Shown piece by piece: positions 51,917 to 59,910 of a DNA stretch of 64,000 nucleotides. Under the pieces are notes generated by a model, which was given only the letters and a program-made list of their open reading frames with translations, was not told the DNA's origin and did not search any database. Origin of the DNA: Shinella yambaruensis. Lineage in GTDB: Bacteria; Pseudomonadota; Alphaproteobacteria; Rhizobiales; Rhizobiaceae. Position 1 is the stretch's first letter. The number at the start of each line of letters is the position of its first letter. The DNA is taken from positions 62,001 through 126,000 of the forward strand of contig NZ_JALJCK010000004.1 of the NCBI RefSeq assembly GCF_022899355.1, given 5' to 3'. Position numbers and translations under genes: made by a program.

Positions 51917-53068
51917 ATGAGCGACTTTAGAAACCAGTCCGTAGAAACGGAAAAGAGTGAGGCGGACGCCTCAAGTCAGGACGAGGCGGGCAGTAGTAGC
52001 AGCGCGCCGAAGCAGGAAAGCGGGGGCCGGACATCCTTCTGGTCCCGCGCCGCACGGCTTTGGCGCATGACGGGTGCCTCCAGCCTGCGCAAGGACCTCG
52101 CCGACGCCCTGATGACGGAAGAGAGCGGCGGCGAGCCGACCTTCCTGCCCGAAGAGCGGGCGATGCTGCACAACATTCTTCGCTTCCGCGAGGTGCGGGT
52201 CGAGGACGTCATGGTGCCGCGCGCCGATATCGAGGCCGTCGACCAGGACATCACGATCGCCGAGCTGATGGTGATCTTCGAGGATTCCGGCCGCTCGCGC
52301 ATGCCGGTCTACAATGAGAGCCTCGATGATCCGCGCGGCATGGTCCATATCCGCGACCTGCTCGCCTATGTCACCAAGCAGGCCCGCAACAAGCGCCGCA
52401 CCAGTGCAAAACCGGCTCCCGCCAATGGCGAGAAGCCGACCCGCACGCCGAAGGCCGAATTTGACCTCGGCCGTGTCGATCTGTCGAAGACCGTCGCCGA
52501 AGCCGGCATCATCCGCCAGGTTCTCTTCGTGCCGCCCTCCATGCTCGCCGCCGACCTGATGGCGCGCATGCAAGCCGACCGCACGCAGATGGCCCTCGTC
52601 ATCGACGAATATGGCGGTACGGACGGTCTTGCCTCGCTGGAGGACATCGTCGAGATGGTCGTCGGCGACATCGAGGACGAGCACGACGACGAGGAGGCCA
52701 TGATCCAGCGCGTCAGCGACGATGTCTTCATCGCCGACGCCCGCGTCGAGCTGGAGGAGTTGGCGGAAGCCATCGGCCCGGATTTCGACATTCGCGAGCA
52801 GCTCGAAGACGCCGATACGCTCGGCGGCCTGATCTTCGCCTCGCTCGGCCGCATCCCGGTGCGGGGCGAGGTGGTGCAGGCGGTGCCGGGCTTCGAGTTC
52901 CACGTTCTCGACGCCGATCCGCGCCGCGTCAAGCGGGTACGGGTCACGCGCAAGCGCGCCGGCTCCGTTCGCCGCCGCGAGCGCAAGCCGGAGGGCGAGG
53001 GCCTGCCCCTTGCCGGCGACCGGCCGAAACTGCCGGAACAGCAGAACGACGGGGCGAACGCCGAATAG
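51917..53068 (+). CDS. CBS/CorC_HlyC-domain protein (YbeX, hemolysin-C-like)
   Basis: A 383-residue cytoplasmic protein. Two CBS domains (VEDVMVPRADIEAVDQDITI near 95; VLFVPPSMLAADLMARMQ near 210) are split by a charged linker of about 35 residues (KQARNKRRTSAKPAPANGEK). The C-terminal CorC_HlyC domain (about 285-345) follows LEDIVEMVVGDIEDEHDDE. E. coli CorC/YbeX in the same neighbourhood has been linked to magnesium/cobalt efflux and ribosome metabolism. It lacks the DUF21 membrane domain, so it is not a transporter by itself. Confidence 0.88.
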   Translation: MSDFRNQSVETEKSEADASSQDEAGSSSSAPKQESGGRTSFWSRAARLWRMTGASSLRKDLADALMTEESGGEPTFLPEERAMLHNILRFREVRVEDVMVPRADIEAVDQDITIAELMVIFEDSGRSRMPVYNESLDDPRGMVHIRDLLAYVTKQARNKRRTSAKPAPANGEKPTRTPKAEFDLGRVDLSKTVAEAGIIRQVLFVPPSMLAADLMARMQADRTQMALVIDEYGGTDGLASLEDIVEMVVGDIEDEHDDEEAMIQRVSDDVFIADARVELEELAEAIGPDFDIREQLEDADTLGGLIFASLGRIPVRGEVVQAVPGFEFHVLDADPRRVKRVRVTRKRAGSVRRRERKPEGEGLPLAGDRPKLPEQQNDGANAE

Positions 53069-53180
53069 GCGGACGGCCCCCTTGAAAAATGATCTGCGCC
53101 TTGTGCCGCCGTGACGCGGGACAAGGCGCTGGTTTTTTGGAAGACTGGCGCGGCTGATTCGGGGACATGAAGGGGACGGC

Positions 53181-54764
53181 ATGGAGCGGCTTGCGGGCAG
53201 GGTCATGCTCCTGTCTGGGACGAGACGGGCGCTTTTGGCATTTCTTGCGGGCCTGATCGGGGTGCTGGCGCTGCCGCCCTTCGGTTTCTTCGCAGCGCTG
53301 TTCGTCTCCTTTACCTTGCTCGTCTGGTTGCTCGACGGCGCCAGCGCCGCGCCGGAGGCCGGTTTCCTGCGGCGTCTGGCGCCTGCCTTCCGCATCGGCT
53401 GGTTCTTCGGCTTCGGCTACTTCGTCGGCGGGCTGTGGTGGCTCGGCAATGCGCTGCTCGTCGAGGCGGATGCCTTTGCCTGGGCGCTGCCGCTTGCCGT
53501 CTTCGGCCTGCCTGCCTTCCTTGCTTTCTACTACGGTCTTGCGGCCGCGCTCGCCCGCCTCCTCTGGTCGGACGGCATGGGCCGCATCGCCGCGCTCGCC
53601 TTCGCCTTCGGCATTGGCGAATGGCTGCGCGGCACGCTCTTCACCGGCTTTCCCTGGAACGCCGTCGGCTACGGCGCGATGCCCGTGCCGCTGCTCATGC
53701 AAGCGGCCGGCGTCGTCGGCATTGCCGGCATGAATGCGCTTGCCGTCTTCGTCTTCGCCGCGCCGGCATTGATCGGCACGCGGCGCGGCCGGGGGCCTGG
53801 CCTTTCGCTCGCCGTCCTGCTCTTCGCGGCCCAGCTCGGTTACGGCTACTATGCCCTGAACATCGTGCCGGCGCCGGAAGACGAGGCGACCGTCATCCGC
53901 CTCGTCCAGCCGGTGATCGACCAGGCGCTAAAGCTCGACGACGGCGCCCGCGCCGAGATCTTCGAGCAGCATCTGGCGCTGAGCGCCGCAAGTCCGGCGG
54001 CGGGCGGCAGGAGGCCCGACATCATCGTGTGGCCGGAGACCTCCATTCCCTTCATCCTCACCGACAATCCGGATGCGCTGGTGCGCATCGCGGCCGTGCT
54101 GGAGGACGACCAGGCGCTGATTGCCGGCGCCGTGCGAACCGAAAGCGCCGGTTCCGGCAAGGCGCCGCGCTACTACAACTCCATCTACGCCATCGACGGC
54201 CGCGGTCAGATCACCGGCGCGGCCGACAAGGTGCATCTCGTTCCCTTTGGCGAGTACATGCCCTTTGCCGAGATTTTCGAGAGCCTCGGCGTGGATGCCG
54301 TCGCCATGCCGGGCGGCTTTTCCGCTGCCCGTGAGCACCAGCTCCTGAATGCCCTAGGCAGGGGTCTCTATCCGCTGGTTTGCTACGAGGCGATCTTCCC
54401 CTCCGAGATCAACGGATCGGCGGAAACGGCCGCCGCTCTGCTGAATGTCACCAACGATGCCTGGTTCGGCAGGACGCCCGGCCCCTACCAGCATTTCCAG
54501 CAGGCAAGGCTGCGCGCCGTCGAACGCGGCCTGCCACTGATTCGCGCCGCCAATAACGGTATTTCCGCCGTGGTCGATGCGAAGGGCAGGGTGGTGGAAG
54601 GCCTTGCCCATGATGTCCCGGGTTTTGTCGATGCAACTCTCCCGGGAAGATTTGCGGCTGCAGACCGGGCAAAGCAGCAGAATTGGTCGTTTCTGATTGT
54701 TCTCGGCGTTCTCTTCGCAATGGCGGGCATTTCTAGCATTGGTTTTAGAAACAGGACGAATTGA
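53181..54764 (+). CDS. lnt: Apolipoprotein N-acyltransferase
   Basis: A 527-residue inner-membrane enzyme that adds the third acyl chain to lipoproteins. About six N-terminal hydrophobic segments precede a nitrilase-fold periplasmic domain with the full catalytic triad: E286 (VWPETSIPF), K350 (ADKVHLVPFGEYMP) and C401 (LVCYEAIFPSE). It closes the miaB-phoH-ybeY-corC-lnt series seen across proteobacteria. Confidence 0.96.
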   Translation: MERLAGRVMLLSGTRRALLAFLAGLIGVLALPPFGFFAALFVSFTLLVWLLDGASAAPEAGFLRRLAPAFRIGWFFGFGYFVGGLWWLGNALLVEADAFAWALPLAVFGLPAFLAFYYGLAAALARLLWSDGMGRIAALAFAFGIGEWLRGTLFTGFPWNAVGYGAMPVPLLMQAAGVVGIAGMNALAVFVFAAPALIGTRRGRGPGLSLAVLLFAAQLGYGYYALNIVPAPEDEATVIRLVQPVIDQALKLDDGARAEIFEQHLALSAASPAAGGRRPDIIVWPETSIPFILTDNPDALVRIAAVLEDDQALIAGAVRTESAGSGKAPRYYNSIYAIDGRGQITGAADKVHLVPFGEYMPFAEIFESLGVDAVAMPGGFSAAREHQLLNALGRGLYPLVCYEAIFPSEINGSAETAAALLNVTNDAWFGRTPGPYQHFQQARLRAVERGLPLIRAANNGISAVVDAKGRVVEGLAHDVPGFVDATLPGRFAAADRAKQQNWSFLIVLGVLFAMAGISSIGFRNRTN

Positions 54765-54852
54765 CCAAAAACCCCTAAAATAGCATAGTGCACGCCGCCG
54801 GCGGTTCTCCTGTATTGTGGTGACCTTCAGGGTTTGCGCATACAACGTGGCG

Positions 54853-54867
54853 TTAAGTTTTCGTTAA
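54853..54867. promoter_or_regulatory. CtrA-type site TTAA-N7-TTAA before the praR-like gene
   Basis: TTAAGTTTTCGTTAA is an exact match to the full CtrA recognition motif of alphaproteobacteria, 45 bp before the start of the HTH regulator gene. Confidence 0.55.
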
Positions 54868-54912
54868 GGCTGCCGGCAGGGTGGGGCCATTTCTGCGCGT
54901 TAGGACACATTG

Positions 54913-55332
54913 ATGATGGAAAACAAGAAGAAGCCGAATCCGATTGATATTCACGTCGGTAGCCGGATCCGGCTTCGCAGGACCATGCTCGGCATGAGTC
55001 AGGAGAAGCTGGGCGAAAGTCTCGGCATCACCTTCCAGCAGATCCAGAAATACGAGAAGGGCACGAACCGCGTCGGCGCCAGCCGCCTGCAGAACATTTC
55101 GAGCATTCTCAACGTGCCCGTCTCCTTCTTCTTCGAGGATGCGCCGGGTGAACAGGCGGACGCCCAGGCGGGCTTTGCCGAAGCGTCGAGCTCCAACTAC
55201 GTGGTCGACTTCCTGTCCTCCTCCGAAGGGCTCCAACTCAACCGGGCCTTCGTCAAGATCGGCGATCCCAAGGTCCGCCGCAAGCTCGTGGACCTCGTCA
55301 AGGCGCTTGCCGCCGAGGCCGAACTCGAGTGA
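54913..55332 (+). CDS. praR: XRE-family HTH regulator, PraR-like
   Basis: A 139-residue regulator. The HTH (about 15-70) shows VGSRIRLRRTMLGMSQEKLG, SLGITFQQIQKYEKGTNR and GASRLQNISSILNVPVSFFF. The C-terminal part (YVVDFLSSSEGLQLNRAF) is helical. Sequence and size agree with PraR as I recall it from Rhizobium and Azorhizobium, where it affects biofilm, attachment and quorum-sensing genes. Two adjacent ATGs (54913 and 54916) follow AGGA; either may be used. A TTG just before them opens the same frame. Confidence 0.75.
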   Translation: MMENKKKPNPIDIHVGSRIRLRRTMLGMSQEKLGESLGITFQQIQKYEKGTNRVGASRLQNISSILNVPVSFFFEDAPGEQADAQAGFAEASSSNYVVDFLSSSEGLQLNRAFVKIGDPKVRRKLVDLVKALAAEAELE

Positions 55333-55353
55333 TCTCCGCGTGAGATCTGGAAG

Positions 55354-55382
55354 AAAAAGGCGGTCCTACGGGGCCGCTTTTC
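55354..55382 (+). terminator. Terminator of the praR-like gene
   Basis: AAAAAGGCGGTCC and GGGCCGCTTTT pair around TACG, shortly after the stop codon. Confidence 0.75.
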
Positions 55383-55439
55383 ATTTGCGCGCGCTTGTGT
55401 CGCGCCCGCGACGACTGCGGCAAAACACCCGGAAAGCCG

Positions 55440-55463
55440 GGACATAAACATATTCTTATGTCC
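55440..55463. promoter_or_regulatory. Operator-like palindrome before metK (SahR-type candidate)
   Basis: GGACATAA and TTATGTCC are exact inverted repeats around an 8-bp AT-rich centre (ACATATTC), 71 bp before the metK start. The core ACATAAA...TTATGT resembles the motif I remember for SahR, a regulator of the SAM cycle in alphaproteobacteria. No T run follows, so it is not a terminator. Confidence 0.5.
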
Positions 55464-55534
55464 TTCTGCGCTTGTTTTTCCTCCGCGAACTGAATAACAA
55501 CGTCGAAGTCCATTTCTTTGAGGGGAATTCCCGC

Positions 55535-56773
55535 ATGCGCAGCAGCTATCTCTTCACCAGCGAGTCCGTCGCCGAGGGTCATCCGGACAAGGTGTGCGAC
55601 CGCATCTCCGACGAAATCGTCGATCTGGTCTACCGCGAAGCCTTGAAGTCGAAGGTCGATCCGTGGTCGGTCCGTATTGCCTGCGAGACGCTTGCGACGA
55701 CCAACCGCGTGGTGATCGCCGGTGAAGTGCGCCTGCCGCCGAGCCTGCTGAAGAAGGACAAGGACGGCAACGACGTCATCAACCCCTCCAAGTTCAAGTC
55801 GGCCGCCCGCAAGGCGATCCGCGACATCGGCTACGAGCAGGACGGCTTCAACTGGAAGACGGCGAAGATCGACGTGCTGCTGCATTCCCAGTCCGCCGAC
55901 ATCGCCCAGGGCGTCGACAACGCCGCCGACAAGCAGGGCGACGAGGGCGCCGGCGACCAGGGCATCATGTTCGGCTACGCCTGCCGCGAAACCACCGAGC
56001 TGATGCCGGCGCCGCTCTACTATTCGCACCGCATCCTCCAGCTTCTCGCCGAAGCTCGCAAGAAGGGCGAGGGCGATGCCGGCAAGCTCGGTCCGGACGC
56101 CAAGAGCCAGGTGACCGTGCGCTATGTCGACGGCAAGCCGGCCGATGTCGCCTCCATCGTGCTGTCCACGCAGCATCTCGATGACAGCTGGGATTCCAAG
56201 AAGGTCCGCGAGGTCGTGGAACCCTATATCCGCGAGGCGCTGAACGGCCTGAAGATTGCCGACGATTGCTCCTGGTACATCAACCCGACCGGCAAGTTCG
56301 TCATCGGCGGCCCGGACGGCGATGCCGGCCTCACCGGCCGCAAGATCATCGTCGACACCTATGGCGGCGCGGCCCCGCATGGCGGCGGCGCCTTCTCCGG
56401 CAAGGACACGACTAAGGTAGACCGGTCGGCCGCCTATGCCGCGCGCTACCTCGCCAAGAACGTCGTCGCCGCCGGCCTTGCGGACCGCTGCACGATCCAG
56501 CTTTCCTACGCCATCGGCGTCGCCCAGCCGCTCTCGGTCTATGTCGACCTGCACGGCACGGGCAAGGTGAGCGAAGACGCCGTCGAGGCCGCGGTCCGCA
56601 AGGTCATGGACCTGTCGCCGTCGGGCATCCGCCGCCACCTCGACCTCAACAAGCCGATCTACGCCAAGACCGCCGCCTACGGTCATTTCGGCCGCAAGGC
56701 CGGCCGCGACGGCTCGTTCTCCTGGGAGCGCCTCGACCTCGTCAAGGCCCTCAAGGAAGCGTTGAAGAACTGA
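55535..56773 (+). CDS. metK: S-adenosylmethionine synthetase
   Basis: A 412-residue enzyme that makes SAM from methionine and ATP. It starts [20 protein letters not shown] with the ATP-binding [27 protein letters not shown] and [15 protein letters not shown] are the two PROSITE-type signatures. The start at 55535 follows GAGGGG; a TTG at 55472 in the same frame would add 21 residues that the family lacks. It supplies SAM for the many methyltransferases and radical SAM enzymes of this window. trmB starts 8 bp later. Confidence 0.98.
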   Translation: MRSSYLFTSESVAEGHPDKVCDRISDEIVDLVYREALKSKVDPWSVRIACETLATTNRVVIAGEVRLPPSLLKKDKDGNDVINPSKFKSAARKAIRDIGYEQDGFNWKTAKIDVLLHSQSADIAQGVDNAADKQGDEGAGDQGIMFGYACRETTELMPAPLYYSHRILQLLAEARKKGEGDAGKLGPDAKSQVTVRYVDGKPADVASIVLSTQHLDDSWDSKKVREVVEPYIREALNGLKIADDCSWYINPTGKFVIGGPDGDAGLTGRKIIVDTYGGAAPHGGGAFSGKDTTKVDRSAAYAARYLAKNVVAAGLADRCTIQLSYAIGVAQPLSVYVDLHGTGKVSEDAVEAAVRKVMDLSPSGIRRHLDLNKPIYAKTAAYGHFGRKAGRDGSFSWERLDLVKALKEALKN

Positions 56774-56780
56774 GGCCGAC

Positions 56781-57482
56781 ATGACGGATGCAGAGCGCCG
56801 CAGCCGCGCGAGCGAGGCCTTCTTCGGTCGCCGCAAGGGAAAACCGCTCAGGGAGCGGCAGGCGCAGCATCTTCAGACCGTGCTGCCGGTGCTGAAGGTC
56901 GATCTTTCGGCCCCGGCGCCGGCGGACATTGCGGCGCTCTATGATTTCTCGCCGGCCCGGACACGCCTCGAAATCGGCTTCGGCGGCGGGGAGCACCTCA
57001 TCCGTCGCGCGCAGGAAGCGCCCGATACCGCCTTCATCGGCGTCGAACCCTTCGTCAATTCGATGGCGAAGCTGATCGGCAGCGTGGAGGAAACGGGCGC
57101 GAAGAATATCCGGCTCTATGACGACGATGCGACGGCGCTGCTGGATTGGCTTCCGGCAGCCTCGATCGATCAGATCGACCTGCTTTATCCGGATCCGTGG
57201 CCGAAGAAGAAGCACTGGAAGAGGCGGTTCGTCTCGAAGGTCAATCTCGACCGCTTTGCCCGGGTGCTGAAGCCCGGCGGGCTCTTCTGCTTCGCGTCCG
57301 ACATCGACACCTATGTCAACTGGACGCTGATGCACTGCGGGTCTCATCCCGCTTTTGTGTGGACCGCCGAAAACGCGGTCGACTGGCTGACGCCGTTTGC
57401 CGGCTGGCCGGGCACGCGCTACGAGGCCAAGGCCAAGCGCGAGGGCCGCAAGTCGGCCTATCTTACCTTCCGCCGTCTCTGA
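56781..57482 (+). CDS. trmB: tRNA (guanine-N7-)-methyltransferase
   Basis: A 233-residue class I methyltransferase making m7G46 in tRNA. The SAM-binding motif [15 protein letters not shown] lies near residue 62 and the family signature [18 protein letters not shown] near 134. It follows metK by 8 bp and is likely cotranscribed with it. Confidence 0.96.
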   Translation: MTDAERRSRASEAFFGRRKGKPLRERQAQHLQTVLPVLKVDLSAPAPADIAALYDFSPARTRLEIGFGGGEHLIRRAQEAPDTAFIGVEPFVNSMAKLIGSVEETGAKNIRLYDDDATALLDWLPAASIDQIDLLYPDPWPKKKHWKRRFVSKVNLDRFARVLKPGGLFCFASDIDTYVNWTLMHCGSHPAFVWTAENAVDWLTPFAGWPGTRYEAKAKREGRKSAYLTFRRL

Positions 57483-57500
57483 CGGAAGGATTTTCCGGCA

Positions 57501-57758
57501 TCAGTGCAGGCTGACGGTGCGCAGGTCGTCCTCGGCCGCCTTGTAGAAGGTGCTCGAACGGTTGTCCGTCAGGAGGATCGGCGTGCCGTCGGCGCCGAAC
57601 AGGGCCCACAGATCCAGGCTCGGGTCGATTTCCGGCGCTTCCGGGAAGACGCGCGAGACTTCGTCGGCCTTCATCTTCCGGATGTAGCCGACTTCGCCGG
57701 CGCCGAGATGTGCAAGATCCGCCTTCGAAACGGTGGGGGTTACAGTCTTCAGTCCCAT
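57501..57758 (-). CDS. DUF1150-family protein
   Basis: An 85-residue protein containing LGAGEVGYIRKMKADEV and LWALFGADGTPILLTDNRS, which I recognise as DUF1150. Genes of this family usually sit just downstream of an Hsp20 gene in alphaproteobacteria, as here. The start at 57758 has GGAGG five bases upstream; the frame continues upstream with two more Met codons. Function unknown; heat-shock co-expression is likely from context. Confidence 0.8.
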   Translation of the reverse strand: MGLKTVTPTVSKADLAHLGAGEVGYIRKMKADEVSRVFPEAPEIDPSLDLWALFGADGTPILLTDNRSSTFYKAAEDDLRTVSLH

Positions 57759-57853
57759 CTTTGCCTCCATGGCAATGCCGGCAGGGCCGGCCACCGGACG
57801 TCCATGGCCACCATGGCCCATCGGTACGTCAGGCGATCAGGTTACGCTTGAAA

Positions 57854-57881
57854 CGTTCCGGCGGGTGTTCCCGCAGGAACG
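57854..57881 (-). terminator. Hairpin between hsp20 and the DUF1150 gene
   Basis: CGTTCC-G-GCGGG and CCCGC-A-GGAACG form an 11-bp stem with one mismatch and a 4-nt loop, followed on the minus strand by TTTC. The short T run suggests partial termination or an mRNA-stability element. Confidence 0.5.
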
Positions 57882-57890
57882 GCTCATGAT

Positions 57891-58322
57891 CTAGTCTGAT
57901 ACGGAAATGTTAATTTTCTTTACCATTCGCACAGGCTCGGGCCGCACGAGGTCGACCGCGAGCAGGCCGTTCTTCAGCTCCGCTCCCAAAACGCGCATGC
58001 CGTCGGCAAGCACGAAGGTGCGCTGGAACTGGCGGGCCGCAATGCCGCGGTAGAGATAGTCCCGCTCGCCGTTGTCGACCTGGCGGCCGCGGATGACGAG
58101 CTGGTTTTCCTCCGTCGTCACATCGAGCTCGTCTTCGGAAAAACCCGCGACGGCAAGGGTGATGCGCAGCCGTTCCGGTGCGCCTGTCTCGCCGTTCGGC
58201 CGCAGCCGCTCGATATTGTACGGGGGATAGCCATCATTGCCCTTGGCGATGCGCTCAAGGGTCTTTTCCATGGCGTCGAAGCCCAGGAGCAGCGGGCTCG
58301 TGAAAGGGGTCATGCGTGACAT
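57891..58322 (-). CDS. Small heat-shock protein (Hsp20/alpha-crystallin family)
   Basis: A 143-residue holdase chaperone that binds unfolding proteins. The alpha-crystallin domain spans about 40-130, with ITLAVAGFSEDELDVTTEE, GRQVDNGERDYLYRGIA and RQFQRTFVLADGMRVLGAEL. The end of the protein lacks a clear IxI motif. It belongs to the IbpA-like group with typical N-terminus (TPFTSPLLLGFDAMEKTLE). Expression is likely controlled by the sigma-32-like promoter and ROSE-type leader described separately. Confidence 0.94.
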   Translation of the reverse strand: MSRMTPFTSPLLLGFDAMEKTLERIAKGNDGYPPYNIERLRPNGETGAPERLRITLAVAGFSEDELDVTTEENQLVIRGRQVDNGERDYLYRGIAARQFQRTFVLADGMRVLGAELKNGLLAVDLVRPEPVRMVKKINISVSD

Positions 58323-58329
58323 GCATCTA

Positions 58330-58349
58330 GTCCTTGGCTTTCAAGCGAC
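58330..58349 (-). ncRNA. ROSE-type RNA thermometer hairpin in the hsp20 leader
   Basis: In the mRNA, GUCGCUU (from 58349-58343) pairs with the ribosome-binding site AAGGAC (58335-58330), leaving one bulged G. This UYGCU-opposite-AGGA arrangement with a bulged G is the hallmark of ROSE elements, which open at high temperature. The site lies eight bases before the ATG. The leader from the predicted start is about 58 nt, shorter than classic ROSE leaders. Confidence 0.7.
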
Positions 58350-58386
58350 TTCGGCGGGACCCGACCTCGGCATCCCGATGGCTGCA

Positions 58387-58415
58387 ATATGGGGATTGCC
58401 GGCGCAGGGCGCAAG
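58387..58415 (-). promoter_or_regulatory. Sigma-32 (RpoH) promoter of hsp20
   Basis: On the minus strand CTTGCG and CCCCATAT are separated by 15 bp, close to the RpoH consensus CTTGAA and CCCCATAT. Confidence 0.7.
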
Positions 58416-58506
58416 ACGCTTGCGAATGGCGATTTCGCAAATATAGTCGCCGCTTCGCCTGCGCGACGCGGGCCAAGAACAGAACCAGCGAGAAAACGGA
58501 GACGGC

Positions 58507-59448
58507 ATGTCTGAGCCACGGAAAATCATCATCGACACGGATCCCGGCCAGGACGATGCCGCCGCGATCATGCTGGCGCTCGGCAGCCCCGAACTCGATA
58601 TCCTCGGCATCACCACCGTCGCCGGCAACGTGCCGCTGGCGCGCACCTCCTGCAATGCCCGCATCATCCTGGAATTCTGTTCGCGGACCGACGTGAAGGT
58701 CTATGCCGGCGCCGACAGGCCGATCGCCCGCCCGCTGGTCACCGCCGAGCATGTCCATGGCAAGACCGGCCTCGACGGCCCGGAACTGCACGAGCCGCAG
58801 ATGCCGCTGGAGGCCCGGCATGCCGTGGACTTCATCATCGAGACGCTCCGGCGCGAACCGGCCGGCACGGTGACGCTCTGCACGCTCGGCCCGCTGACGA
58901 ACATCGCGACGGCGCTGGAGAAGGCACCGGACATCGCCGGCCGCGTGCGCGAATTGGTCATGATGGGCGGCGGCTTCTTCGAGGGCGGCAACATCACGCC
59001 GGCTGCAGAATTCAACATCTATGTCGATCCGGAAGCGGCTGCCGCCGTCTTCAAGTCCGGCATCCCGATCGTCATGATGCCGCTCGACGTCACCCACAAG
59101 GTGCTGACGCTGAAGAGCCGTGTCGCCAGTCTGCGCGAGATCGGCAGCCGGCCCGCCAAGGCCCTCGTCGAGATGCTCGACTTCTTCGAGCGCTTCGACG
59201 TGGAGAAATACGGCTCCGACGGCGGCCCGCTGCACGATCCGACGGTCATCGCCTATCTCCTGAAGCCGGAGCTGTTCTCCGGCCGCGACTGCAATGTGGA
59301 GATCGAGACCACCTCGCCGCTTACCGTCGGCATGACGGTGGTCGACTGGTGGCAGGTCACCGGCCGCAAGCACAATGCGCGGGTGATGAAGGACGTCGAT
59401 GCCGACGGCTTCTTCGCTCTCCTCGCCGAGCGCGTCGGCCGTCTCTGA
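58507..59448 (+). CDS. Ribonucleoside hydrolase (IUNH family)
   Basis: A 313-residue calcium-dependent hydrolase that splits nucleosides into ribose and base. The N-terminal metal site is complete (IIIDTDPGQDDAAAIM, the DxDxGxDD motif), followed by TTVAGNVPL, CTLGPLTNIATAL, MGGGFFEGGNITPAAEFN and the C-terminal metal aspartate in LHDPTVIAYL. Purine versus pyrimidine preference cannot be read. Ribokinase at 62.5 kb could use the ribose released. Confidence 0.94.
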   Translation: MSEPRKIIIDTDPGQDDAAAIMLALGSPELDILGITTVAGNVPLARTSCNARIILEFCSRTDVKVYAGADRPIARPLVTAEHVHGKTGLDGPELHEPQMPLEARHAVDFIIETLRREPAGTVTLCTLGPLTNIATALEKAPDIAGRVRELVMMGGGFFEGGNITPAAEFNIYVDPEAAAAVFKSGIPIVMMPLDVTHKVLTLKSRVASLREIGSRPAKALVEMLDFFERFDVEKYGSDGGPLHDPTVIAYLLKPELFSGRDCNVEIETTSPLTVGMTVVDWWQVTGRKHNARVMKDVDADGFFALLAERVGRL

Positions 59449-59807
59449 TGCGCGGCCCCCGCAGTGCCGGGCCGGGTGTCGAAGGTCGTTTCCACACGGA
59501 GATGATGGGCCTTTACGACCGCTTCGCGGCGCTCGGCTTCCGCCCGGTGCTCCTGCGCCGCTTCGTGCTGCTCAACGGCGGCGTGGCGGCGGCGAAGGAA
59601 CTCGTCTTCAAGCCCGGCACGACCGGGCTGGAACGGCTGCTCGACGCGGGCAAGCCCGAGCTTTCCATGGAGGCGCTGATGCTGCGGTCCGAATACCGGG
59701 GCCTGTTTGCCGACCTGGAACTGAAGGAGGCTTCGCAGCGCCTCGCCAGCGCCAGCCGTTCGCGCTCCCGCGGCCGGCTCCAGGCAAAGCCGACGGAGCG
59801 GACATAG
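59448..59807 (+). CDS. Hypothetical protein coupled to nucleoside hydrolase
   Basis: A 119-residue protein I do not recognise. The ATG overlaps the preceding stop (TGATG), so it is probably translated from the same mRNA. The central part (LYDRFAALGFRPVLLRRFVL, KELVFKPGTTGLERLLDAGK) is helical and carries no signal peptide or membrane segment; the C-terminus is Arg/Ser-rich (SASRSRSRGRLQ). It ends at a strong terminator. A coding assignment is supported by the coupling and the absence of an equally good frame on the other strand. Confidence 0.65.
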   Translation: MRGPRSAGPGVEGRFHTEMMGLYDRFAALGFRPVLLRRFVLLNGGVAAAKELVFKPGTTGLERLLDAGKPELSMEALMLRSEYRGLFADLELKEASQRLASASRSRSRGRLQAKPTERT

Positions 59808-59862
59808 CCCTTGCCGGCACGGCTGTCTCCCTCATCCGTCTGCAATCCGTTCCTCTCAAAAC

Positions 59863-59894
59863 AAAAAAAGGCCGGCGGAGACGCCGGCCTTTTT
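59863..59894. terminator. Bidirectional terminator after the hypothetical gene and the mcp gene
   Basis: AAAAAGGCCGGCG-GAGA-CGCCGGCCTTTTT, a perfect stem with A and T runs between convergent genes. Confidence 0.92.
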
Positions 59895-59910
59895 CGTCAT
59901 TCGGTCCGTC

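Noticed and set aside
55333-55534. SAM riboswitch before metK
   Set aside because: The leader holds a terminator of the previous gene and an operator-like palindrome, but no recognisable SAM-II or SAM/SAH riboswitch core.
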